Positions 1 to 6,625 of a DNA stretch of 11,884 bases are shown here, piece after piece. Position numbers and translations under genes: made by a program. Source of the stretch: BS750m-G77 sp043797735 (GTDB lineage: Bacteria > Omnitrophota > Gorgyraeia > Gygaellales > Profunditerraquicolaceae); contig JAZDPH010000067.1 in the NCBI GenBank assembly GCA_043797735.1, positions 1 through 11,884 on the forward strand, given 5' to 3'. The notes under the pieces are model-generated. The model made no database searches. It was not told the origin of the DNA and worked only from the letters and a program-made list of their open reading frames with translations. How positions within the stretch are numbered: the stretch's first letter is position 1; the number at the start of each line of letters is the position of its first letter.

Positions 1-331
1 CCCGCGAAAGCCTCCTACGTGCGGCTCAAATCAAACCAAGGCAGACGCCGCCAGCCGCTAAGCCTCTCCTAGGTCGTGGATAGCTGGTTTTCGTATTCTG
101 CTGCGGGGACTGTTCGCGTGCATTAGAAATTTTTCGGCAAAAGTGCACAAGCCTGTCTGCCGGCAGGCAGGGAATTACGGCGAGCGGAAGTACACAGTTT
201 AAACGTAAGTAGTTACGAGAGCGAGCCGTAAACCGCAGTGCACGGCGAAAAATTTCGCACGCGAACAGTCCCCGCAGCAGAATAGGTTGAGTGAGAAAGC
301 CGACAGAAGTAGCTTAATACCTTGTTAGATG
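1..331. other. Non-coding left end with large inverted repeat; otherwise unassigned
   Basis: No convincing protein gene is visible here. The centre is the 191-nt inverted repeat listed separately. The flanks (1-93 and 285-331) are not obviously coding. The flank at about 51-88 can fold, with CCAG/CTGG and GCTA/TAGC pairs around a CCT...AGG loop, so it may belong to a structured RNA running off the left edge. On the minus strand the last bases resemble the 3' region of some tmRNAs (CGCACGTAG followed by CGCGGG), but the 5' half of a tmRNA was not found. I leave the identity open. Confidence 0.4.
94..284. repeat. 191-nt inverted repeat with 28-bp perfect arms (MITE-like or structured RNA)
   Basis: The arm at 94-121 (starting TATTCTGCTGCGGGGACTG) is the exact reverse complement of 257-284. 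Inside, 126-136 pairs with 246-256 (GAAATTTTTCG/CGAAAAATTTC), 143-148 with 238-243 (GTGCAC) and 175-181 with 225-231 (TTACGGC/GCCGTAA). A small nested palindrome (CCTGTCTGCCGGCAGGCAGG) sits at 152-171. The whole would form one very long, slightly interrupted hairpin. It could be a non-autonomous mobile element with long terminal repeats or a folded RNA. There is no ORF inside, and the flanking bases show no convincing target-site duplication. Confidence 0.85.
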
Positions 332-2134
332 TTACCGAGCCTTTCGCTTAAATAAAGCGATGCCGAATTCCTCTGTGGTGTAGGGGAATGGGCCGAACTG
401 TTTTATCAGGGTGTAGTTATTTTTTATGTATTCCCAGATTGGCTGGGCATAGTCAATGCCGAAGGCCCGGCAGCCGAATTCCCGGGTGTCCCTTTGATTA
501 AGCGCCACGTAGTTAATTTTCTCTGACTCCATCTCTTTAATAATGTCTTCAACCACGCCTTTTGAGGCCAGGTTTATCGGAACATAAGTATAATAGTGCA
601 GGGGGTTTTTTCTTTCCGCAAGGAAATTTATCGGCAGCCCTTCGGGGAATACCACCAGGCTGCTTTCTTTTTCGGTATTAGCCTTCAGGTATGCGATTAA
701 CTCCCTGCATCGGTTTTCCCGGGCAGTATTAAATACGCGCATCCTTCCGCGCGGGGCGCTAATCTCTAGAGTCCTATTTTCATAGCAGAACCTTGAAAGG
801 CCGAGGTGTTTTAAAATAAAAAATGAAAATACGATTATAAAAGCAGTGTAGTAAAAATTCCTGTTTATTCTGTACGGCAGGCGCCCGGGGATTAATTTTA
901 GGAAGAATATATAATATGCGGCCATGCCGGGGGCCAGAATGTAAAATCCGAAATGGGCTGCCCTGGCAAAAAAGAGCATCCTAAACATAAGCATCAGCGA
1001 AAAAAGCGAAAACGCCAGCAAAAGGATATTGTTCTTCCTTTCTGCCGGATCCTGCCGCCTCAAAAGGCCGCAGATACTCATCAGCATAATGATAAAGAGG
1101 ATTATTGGCAGCGGACGGTATTGCCAATCAAAGGGAAAATATTTATTTATAAAAAACAATACCAGGGGAATAAGCAGGCCGCCTGCCAGCAGGCGTGTTA
1201 TTCTTCCGGTAAGGGCCCCCGCGGCGGAGAAGACAATAACGAGAATAAGATAAGCCAGGGAACTTTTTAAGATTATCAGGAGATTAACGGTTAAGTCGCT
1301 CAAGCCGGACATCCATCTGGTAAATATATAACCGCTATTGACGTTTAGAAACACCAGGTCAAAAATAAAATTCCGTAATGCCGGCTTAGTTATTGATGCC
1401 AAAAACAGCCCGTAAACCCCTGCCGAAATGATCAAGGGTATAAGCATGTAGAAAGCCAGCTGGTTTATTAACGCCCCCGGCTTAGAAAAGGGCTTTGCTT
1501 TAAAGGCAAGGGCATTGAAAACTGATACGGCAGCCAGCGAGAAAGCAATTGCTATGCCGATTTCTATTTTGCTTAAAGATGCCAAGGTAACAAAAAGGCA
1601 GCCCAGATACTTATAGCGCGGCCGGCTCTTAAGCAGCGCTAAAGAGAAAAAATAAAACGCCGATAACGCCAATAACAGGCCGCCTGTTGCGGCATAAGTA
1701 TAAGGCAGGATAAAATTATAGTTGCCCAGATAAACATAATGGCCGAAGGCAAATACGGTTAAAAAAGTCAATACCGCAAAAGTGGAAAACAAAATATTTA
1801 GAAAAAGGCGCGAGATTTTATATATTAAAAACGAGGCCAGGCAGGTAGTCAGGATGCCGCCTGCCAACAGGGTATACAGCGAAGGAGAGAATATTTTATA
1901 AAGCAGCGCGTTAAAATACGGCGGAAACGGGCCATATACGTAACAGATATCCCGGTATAATAGCTTTCCCGAGGCAAGCTCCAGCGGAATATACATCTCT
2001 CTTCCTACATCTACGAGGAGATCCCCGTATTTGAGCCAGCTGAGGCGCAAAAGATATATAAAGGCTGCGGCGATAAACAGAAAAGGAATCCTACCGTTGG
2101 CCCAGTATTTTTTGATTAGTTTTTGTAATGGCAT
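332..2134 (-). CDS. Multi-spanning GT-C-like glycosyltransferase (family 39-type), putative
   Basis: A large integral membrane protein of about 600 residues, which I read as a lipid-linked-sugar glycosyltransferase of the GT-C fold; this is family-level inference. The first membrane segment (about residues 16-34) is followed by an extracytoplasmic loop with D-V-G-R-E at about 42-46 and YGPFPPY at about 67-73. GT-C enzymes place their catalytic acidic residues in this first loop. Many further hydrophobic helices follow up to about residue 440. A soluble C-terminal part of about 130 residues completes it, as is usual for the fold. The ATG at 2134 and an in-frame TTG at 2146 both lie inside the 3' end of the SGNH gene, and neither has a clear ribosome binding site, so translational coupling is likely. 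The next internal Met would delete the first membrane helix. Substrate unknown; the neighbouring SGNH hydrolase suggests envelope glycan or lipid modification. Confidence 0.75.
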   Translation of the reverse strand: MPLQKLIKKYWANGRIPFLFIAAAFIYLLRLSWLKYGDLLVDVGREMYIPLELASGKLLYRDICYVYGPFPPYFNALLYKIFSPSLYTLLAGGILTTCLASFLIYKISRLFLNILFSTFAVLTFLTVFAFGHYVYLGNYNFILPYTYAATGGLLLALSAFYFFSLALLKSRPRYKYLGCLFVTLASLSKIEIGIAIAFSLAAVSVFNALAFKAKPFSKPGALINQLAFYMLIPLIISAGVYGLFLASITKPALRNFIFDLVFLNVNSGYIFTRWMSGLSDLTVNLLIILKSSLAYLILVIVFSAAGALTGRITRLLAGGLLIPLVLFFINKYFPFDWQYRPLPIILFIIMLMSICGLLRRQDPAERKNNILLLAFSLFSLMLMFRMLFFARAAHFGFYILAPGMAAYYIFFLKLIPGRLPYRINRNFYYTAFIIVFSFFILKHLGLSRFCYENRTLEISAPRGRMRVFNTARENRCRELIAYLKANTEKESSLVVFPEGLPINFLAERKNPLHYYTYVPINLASKGVVEDIIKEMESEKINYVALNQRDTREFGCRAFGIDYAQPIWEYIKNNYTLIKQFGPFPYTTEEFGIALFKRKAR

Positions 2135-3194
2135 CGGTAATAGCAATCGCGGCGATTTTATGGACTATTTCATTAGGGTGATGGTCGCTTGGGTGTACCC
2201 AAAGCGTGGCGGCATTACGGTTTTTAAGATAAGGGAATAAATCGATAAATGCCGCTCCCTCCATCTCCACCTCTTTTTTGACCATTGCATGTATGTCTTT
2301 AAAGGGGTACAAATCATTCAGGCTATACAGGGCGGGAAAATAGATTACGTAACAGGGAATGTTATTTTCCCGGCAGAGTTTAATCATCCGGTGAAGAGCG
2401 GCTCGGCTTTCCCCCCACCCCGGGCTATTCTCTTGGAAAAGCGATTTATAATAACTGACCATAACCCGGCTTTGTTTATTATTTCTGATTGCCTGCCAGA
2501 GCAGCCGTGGGAGACGAAATTTGTATATCAAGACATCAGGCGGCAAGGGGTTAAAAAGCCCGCCGGAGGCTTCATACCATCTGGGTATGCGCGCCAACCC
2601 TGAGGCGGCCGGGCCTATTTTATATAAGGGCGGCTCAGCCTCGCTTAAGTCATATTTTAAGACTACCGCATCGGGGCTAGTCTTGAGGGCAATGCTTTCT
2701 AGAATAAACAGCTCCTGCTTGGTATTGTATCCTCCTATCCCAAAATTGTAACTCTCGAAATCCACCGGTACAGAGGCATATTTTTGATTTAGTATCAGGG
2801 AGGCCTGTTCCGGATAGGTGTCGGGGAATTTGACCCCTTCGCCAAAGGTAAAGGAATCCCCTATAAATGCGATTCTGAAGGTATGGGCGGGTTTTTCCGC
2901 GGAGAACTCCTCTCCGCGGAAACCCCAGGAATTAGTAACGTGGTCTATCTGGTTGCCTTTGTCGAAGTACCCGCGCGGGTTGCCGTCATAAATAAAGCGG
3001 ATATTTTGGCCGGGGATATTCAAATATACCGGGCCCTGCTGGTTATTGTCAGGCTTGATAAAGGCAAATTGCGCGGGCGTGCTGTGGTTTTTATAAAAGC
3101 GCGGTTTGTTAAGGATGCTCAGGGAAATTTCAGCAGCCAGAAGGCCAAGGAGCAGGCCTGCGATAAGTAAAATAATCTTTTTAATTTTTTCCAC
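2091..3194 (-). CDS. Membrane-anchored SGNH/GDSL-type hydrolase or acyltransferase
   Basis: A 367-residue protein with an N-terminal membrane segment (about 7-27) that should anchor it with its body outside the cytoplasm. The SGNH signature is clear: block I GDSFTFGEG at 112-120 with nucleophile Ser114, block II FGIGGYNT around 151-158, and a C-terminal D-x-H-P-N at 337-341 supplying the Asp and His of the dyad. The usual block III Asn-Asp is not obvious; the equivalent stretch reads LKYDLSEAEP (179-188). Proteins with this NSWGFRGEE...GDSFTFGEG layout are usually annotated as SGNH hydrolases and may add or remove acyl groups on envelope polymers. It starts with GTG one base after the stop of the upstream gene, and its 3' end overlaps the glycosyltransferase gene by 44 nt, so the three look co-translated. 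Exact substrate unknown. Confidence 0.82.
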   Translation of the reverse strand: MEKIKKIILLIAGLLLGLLAAEISLSILNKPRFYKNHSTPAQFAFIKPDNNQQGPVYLNIPGQNIRFIYDGNPRGYFDKGNQIDHVTNSWGFRGEEFSAEKPAHTFRIAFIGDSFTFGEGVKFPDTYPEQASLILNQKYASVPVDFESYNFGIGGYNTKQELFILESIALKTSPDAVVLKYDLSEAEPPLYKIGPAASGLARIPRWYEASGGLFNPLPPDVLIYKFRLPRLLWQAIRNNKQSRVMVSYYKSLFQENSPGWGESRAALHRMIKLCRENNIPCYVIYFPALYSLNDLYPFKDIHAMVKKEVEMEGAAFIDLFPYLKNRNAATLWVHPSDHHPNEIVHKIAAIAITDAITKTNQKILGQR

Positions 3195-3195
3195 A

Positions 3196-4080
3196 CTATC
3201 TGGTGTCTAACGTAGAAATAATCGCCAACACCCAGTTTAAATCAAGCTGTGCCGCTTCGTCTTTTATGTAGAGTTTAAAAAAATCGCCGTTGTTTTTAAT
3301 TACATTACAATCAAAATAATTGACGGGCGCACGTCCGTCATTGCGAGGAGCCGCAGAGATTCCTTCGCCTGTCATTGACAGGCTCGTAACAGGCTGCGCA
3401 ATCTCAAGAAAACGTGATTGCTTCGCCTCGCCGCCGAAGGCGGCGGGGCTCGCAATGACGAAAGACTTGTCTATGCTGCTCAAATTATTTTGTTGAGCAG
3501 CGAGGTTATAGTTAATAAACCCCCTCCTGTCGCTCATCCTGAACTGAGCCATTTTGACATTTCTCTGGTTGCCCAGGTCGGGGCTAAAAACGCCCTTCAT
3601 AATTATAAAAAACATATCGGTAACATTAGTCATTTCTTTTATCCTGGCGTACATCGTGCGCTTTATGAATTCATAGTTATCGTTAATTCCCCTTTTCTTT
3701 ATCTGCGGGAATAAGTTTACAAAAAAGTCCTTTTCTTCATAAAGCACGTATACCGCCGCGCCGCTATTATGCGGGCTCTTTTTCCTATAATAATCTTTTG
3801 TAATCCTTTCCTGGGTAACGCTAAAGCCCTTAGGCACAGAAACGGTCATTTTCGGAAAGTTATAAGGAATCAGGTTTTGAATATAGCCTTTGCTTATCGG
3901 GCCGGGGATGATTATTTTTTCTTCAGGGGCCATACAGAGGATGGGAATTGTCTTGCAGTTGCCCACGCCAAATTCTACATAGAGCCGCAAAATTGCCGGG
4001 CCGGCGAATTTTACTACAAAGGCAAGCGCGGCCATAAAGGCGATTGCGCTGGAGATTCTTTTAACGGCCTTTTGCTTCAT
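3196..4080 (-). CDS. Unknown membrane-anchored protein carrying an in-frame palindromic repeat
   Basis: I do not recognise this 294-residue protein. It has a basic N-terminus (MKQKAVKR) and one hydrophobic segment at about 11-33, so it is probably a signal-anchored extracytoplasmic protein. The remainder is soluble with no motif I can name. Residues about 207-249 (beginning FVIASPAAFGGEAKQ, ending AAPRNDG) are encoded by a dispersed palindromic repeat present in other copies in this window, so they are probably an insertion in an originally shorter protein. The segments on either side (INYNLAAQQNN and YFDCNVIKNNGDFFKLYIKD) read as one ordinary fold. The ATG overlaps the panB stop (ATGA), and the stop is one base from the GTG of the SGNH gene, so it belongs to the panB-SGNH-glycosyltransferase operon. 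Confidence 0.75.
   Translation of the reverse strand: MKQKAVKRISSAIAFMAALAFVVKFAGPAILRLYVEFGVGNCKTIPILCMAPEEKIIIPGPISKGYIQNLIPYNFPKMTVSVPKGFSVTQERITKDYYRKKSPHNSGAAVYVLYEEKDFFVNLFPQIKKRGINDNYEFIKRTMYARIKEMTNVTDMFFIIMKGVFSPDLGNQRNVKMAQFRMSDRRGFINYNLAAQQNNLSSIDKSFVIASPAAFGGEAKQSRFLEIAQPVTSLSMTGEGISAAPRNDGRAPVNYFDCNVIKNNGDFFKLYIKDEAAQLDLNWVLAIISTLDTR
3336..3460. repeat. Dispersed palindromic repeat, copy 1 (inside a coding sequence)
   Basis: Bounded by CGTCATTGCGAG (3336-3347) and its reverse complement CTCGCAATGACG (3449-3460), with GCAATCT and GATTGCTTC words between them. It contains a smaller nested palindrome, CCTGTCATTGACAGG, at 3368-3382. It lies within the unknown gene 3196-4080 and keeps the reading frame open across its whole length. 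Confidence 0.9.
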
Positions 4081-4907
4081 ATTATTTTTTTAAACTCTTC
4101 GTCTTGTATCGTAAAGGAATGTTCCGGGGCGGGGAATTTGCCTTCGGCCACCTCATCCTTGTATTCCTCTATTGCCCGGGTAATTATCGGTATAAGTTCC
4201 GCGTATTTTTTTACGAATTTAGGCTTATAGCGCTGGAAGAGCCCGAGCATGTCGTGGATAACCAAAACCTGCCCGTCGCAGGCGCACCCGGCGCCGATGC
4301 CGATAGTCGGGATTTTTAATTCTTTAGTAATCAAGCCGGCAATTTTATCCGGCAGGCATTCAAGGACAAGGGCAAAACAGCCCGCCTTCTCTAAATCCGC
4401 CGCCTGTTTTATAAGGCGCTTTGCGGCATCGGCATCTCTGCCCTGCACCTTAAATCCCCCCAATTTATCCGCGGTCTGGGGGGTCAGGCCGATATGCCCC
4501 ATTACGGGGATCTTTGCGCCAACCAGTTCTTTTGTTACTTGGAGGCATTTCTCAAACCACTCTAATTTTACCGCGGAGCACTTTGCTTCATCAATAAACC
4601 TCTTTGCATTATTCAGGGATTCCGCGGGATTAACCTGGTATGATTCGTAAGGCATATCCCCAACCACCAAAGCGTGTTTTACCGCCCGGGTAACCGCTTT
4701 GGCATGGTGAAGCATCTCCTGCATCCCGACTTGCGTCGTAGAATCCAGGCCCAAGACCACGTTGGCAAGAGAATCGCCTACCAGTATCAGGTCAATGCCG
4801 GCCTCATCCACCAAAGATGCAAGAGGATAGTCATAGGCGGTGAGCATAGTGATCTTGCGCTTATTTTTCAGAGAGAGGATATAATCAATAGTGATTCGAT
4901 TATTCAT
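4077..4907 (-). CDS. panB: 3-methyl-2-oxobutanoate hydroxymethyltransferase (ketopantoate synthesis)
   Basis: Cytoplasmic enzyme that transfers a hydroxymethyl group from 5,10-methylene-tetrahydrofolate to 2-oxoisovalerate to give ketopantoate, the first committed step to pantothenate. From the ATG at 4907 it has 276 residues, close to the family length. Visible motifs are LTAYDYP (22-28), LVGDSLANV (42-50) and GDMPYESY (83-90), giving the metal ligands Asp45 and Asp84, then KLEW with Glu116, GHIGLTPQT (137-145), and LECLP with catalytic Glu183 followed by IPTIGIGAG. An upstream in-frame ATG at 5009 would add 34 residues read from the low-complexity spacer (Pro/Ile/Arg-rich), so I reject that start. 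No strong ribosome binding site precedes either start. It heads the operon with the unknown protein, the SGNH protein and the glycosyltransferase; its TGA overlaps the next ATG. Confidence 0.96.
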   Translation of the reverse strand: MNNRITIDYILSLKNKRKITMLTAYDYPLASLVDEAGIDLILVGDSLANVVLGLDSTTQVGMQEMLHHAKAVTRAVKHALVVGDMPYESYQVNPAESLNNAKRFIDEAKCSAVKLEWFEKCLQVTKELVGAKIPVMGHIGLTPQTADKLGGFKVQGRDADAAKRLIKQAADLEKAGCFALVLECLPDKIAGLITKELKIPTIGIGAGCACDGQVLVIHDMLGLFQRYKPKFVKKYAELIPIITRAIEEYKDEVAEGKFPAPEHSFTIQDEEFKKII

Positions 4908-4910
4908 ATT

Positions 4911-5037
4911 ATGTGGATATCGGGGTATCCGGTTATCCGGATGTGGATATCGGGGTATCGGGATATCCGGAAAAACTTCTACCGGATACCCAGATATCCT
5001 GATACCCACTACCGGATAGCCGGATATCCGGATAACC
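4911..5037. repeat. Iterated GGATATC/GGGTATC low-complexity spacer
   Basis: Between mgtE and panB the DNA is built almost entirely from short words such as GGATATC, GGGTATC, TATCCGG and their complements. The 19-mer ATGTGGATATCGGGGTATC occurs at 4911-4929 and again at 4941-4959, a period of 30. The second half (about 4981-5037) carries the complementary-type words CCGGATACCC and GATATCCTG, so the block can also fold on itself. Read in frame it gives the spurious N-terminal extension of PanB. No T-tract terminator is evident. Confidence 0.8.
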
Positions 5038-5051
5038 CTTTTAAGAAACCC

Positions 5052-6473
5052 TTAAAACTGCAGGGCCGGGATGAGCATCTGCGCTATTTTAAAGTAGATG
5101 ATCAGGCCGACTACATCGACGACGCTGGTAGTTATCGGGCCGGCCAGGGCCGCCGGGTCAAGGCCGATCTTTTTGGAAAATAGCGGTAAAAACACGCCCG
5201 TGGCTATGGCCAGGATTGCGATAGAGAGCATGGTAATTCCCACAACTATGGCAATAGCCATATCCTTTTGCAAGAGAAGCGCCCTTAAAAAAGCAACGAT
5301 TCCTACGATCATGCCCATTAAGAAAGCAGCGGAGAATTCAAGTTTTATTACTTTGAAGACGTTTTTGAAATTTACGTCTCCGGTGGCCATGCCCCTGATA
5401 ATGGTAATTGAAGTCTGGTTTCCGGCATTGCCCCCGGTATCCAGCAGCATCGGTATAAAAAACGTCAGCGCCACCACCGAACTCAAGGTAGCCTCGAAAC
5501 TCTTGAGCACCGTCCCGGTCAGAAAGTCAAATACTAGCAATAAGATCAGCCACCCGGCGCGCCTCTTAATCAGGTCCATAACCGTAGCCCCGGTATATTT
5601 TATAATCTCGCCGCCTTCGGGGCTCATCTTACCTATCTCGTAAATCTCCTTGGTGGTTTGCCGCTCTATGATCTCGACAATATCGTCAACGGTAATTATC
5701 CCTAAGAGCAGGTTTTCCTTATCCACTACCGGCGCATCCAGAAGGTCGTATTTTTGGAACCACTTGGCGACCTCCTCCGTATCGGTCTCCACGTCAATTT
5801 TGATTAAATCCGCCCCGGACATAATATCTTTTACGAAAATATCCGGCGGGGCCTTTAAGAGTTCCTGCAGGGAGATAGCGCCGATTAACTTATGGGCCTC
5901 ATCGGTCACAAAGACCGAATAGATGTTTTCGCGGTGTTCCGCACGCAGGTTGCCCTGAATAAAAAGTATGGCCTGGCGGGCGGTCATCTCTTTTTTTAAC
6001 TCTACGAATTCCGAAGTCATCAGGGAACCCGCGCTGCCCTCTTTATAATCTATCAACCTTCTTAAATCCTGGGCCTCCTCCTTGCTTACCAGGGCAAAAA
6101 ATTTCTTAAAAACCTTTTCCGGCAAGTCCTTGAAAAGGTCCGCCCGCTCATCCGGCGCCATCTCGTTTATAATCTGGGAGATTTCCGCATTGTTAAGGTT
6201 GTTTAGGATATAAGCCTGCTCGGCGGGTTTTAAATTTTCAAAAACCTCCAGGGCCCTTTTCGGGTTAAACAATTTAAAGATGATAATTTTTTCCGTAGGA
6301 TCAAGATGTTTCCAGCCTTCGGCCATATCCATTGTATGGATAGTTTTAATCAGCGCCTTTAAGCCGTTGAAGTCCTTAGACTCCATCAGCTCCTTGATCT
6401 CCGGCAGGAATAAGGCAAAGACGTCTATTCGTTTACGTAATGAGTTCTTCATAAATAATTGAGGGGTGTGCAT
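5052..6473 (-). CDS. mgtE: Magnesium transporter MgtE
   Basis: Inner-membrane Mg2+ channel/transporter of the MgtE family, gated by cytoplasmic magnesium. The 473 residues follow the family order. An N-terminal helical MgtE_N domain (about 25-135) has repeated LxPAExAxILxNL-type helices. Two CBS domains lie at about 145-205 and 212-270, starting at EGSAGSLMTSEF. A linker (plug) helix follows, then a C-terminal membrane part of about five helices from residue 305. The selectivity motif GNAGNQ is at 348-353, and Asp453 in TTSVVDVVG matches the conserved acidic residue of the last helix that lines the ion pore. I chose the ATG at 6473 because GAGGG lies 4 nt upstream; an ATG at 6452 would shorten it by 7 residues without a ribosome binding site. 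It is flanked by repeat-rich spacers on both sides, so it may be transcribed separately. Confidence 0.96.
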   Translation of the reverse strand: MHTPQLFMKNSLRKRIDVFALFLPEIKELMESKDFNGLKALIKTIHTMDMAEGWKHLDPTEKIIIFKLFNPKRALEVFENLKPAEQAYILNNLNNAEISQIINEMAPDERADLFKDLPEKVFKKFFALVSKEEAQDLRRLIDYKEGSAGSLMTSEFVELKKEMTARQAILFIQGNLRAEHRENIYSVFVTDEAHKLIGAISLQELLKAPPDIFVKDIMSGADLIKIDVETDTEEVAKWFQKYDLLDAPVVDKENLLLGIITVDDIVEIIERQTTKEIYEIGKMSPEGGEIIKYTGATVMDLIKRRAGWLILLLVFDFLTGTVLKSFEATLSSVVALTFFIPMLLDTGGNAGNQTSITIIRGMATGDVNFKNVFKVIKLEFSAAFLMGMIVGIVAFLRALLLQKDMAIAIVVGITMLSIAILAIATGVFLPLFSKKIGLDPAALAGPITTSVVDVVGLIIYFKIAQMLIPALQF

Positions 6474-6477
6474 AATT

Positions 6478-6482
6478 CCCTC
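6478..6482 (-). promoter_or_regulatory. Probable ribosome binding site of mgtE
   Basis: On the minus strand GAGGG precedes the ATG at 6473 by 4 nt. The site abuts the end of the dispersed repeat at 6483, so repeat insertion lies directly against the translation start region. Confidence 0.45.
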
Positions 6483-6577
6483 GTCATTGCGAGCGACTGC
6501 GAGGCGAAGCCGAAGCAGAAGCGAAGCAATCTAATCAAAGAGATTGCTTCGGCTGACTTCGTCAGCCTCGCAATGAC
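6483..6577. repeat. Dispersed palindromic repeat, copy 2 (apbE-mgtE spacer)
   Basis: Starts GTCATTGCGAG (6483-6493) and ends CTCGCAATGAC (6567-6577), with inner GAAGCAATCT and AGATTGCTTC arms near the centre. It forms an almost fully paired hairpin. It occupies most of the 152-nt spacer upstream of mgtE. No clear T-tract follows on the minus strand, so it is not an evident Rho-independent terminator. Confidence 0.9.
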
Positions 6578-6625
6578 AGTTGCGATCATCTGCGACTATC
6601 TAGCATATATCCGCGTTCAATAGTT

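Noticed and set aside
1..331. Possible tmRNA (ssrA) or 23S rRNA fragment at the left edge
   Set aside because: Minus-strand CGCACGTAG and terminal CGCGGG resemble tmRNA 3' ends, and GATAGCTGGTT resembles a 23S word. However, no tmRNA 5' end, tag frame or proper helix-2 spacing was found, and no extended rRNA match is apparent. A covariance-model search on an extended contig would decide.
953..1270. Plus-strand open frames inside the glycosyltransferase gene and elsewhere
   Set aside because: They are antisense to well-supported genes, have biased composition without recognisable motifs, and no independent start signals.
4908..5009. 34-residue N-terminal extension of PanB
   Set aside because: It is read entirely from the iterated spacer words, is absent from known PanB proteins, and the ATG at 4907 gives the usual protein length.
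6590..6625. Promoter-like TTGAAC with nearby AT-rich words upstream of mgtE
   Set aside because: The distance between the -35-like and possible -10-like words does not fit a sigma-70 promoter, so it is not called.
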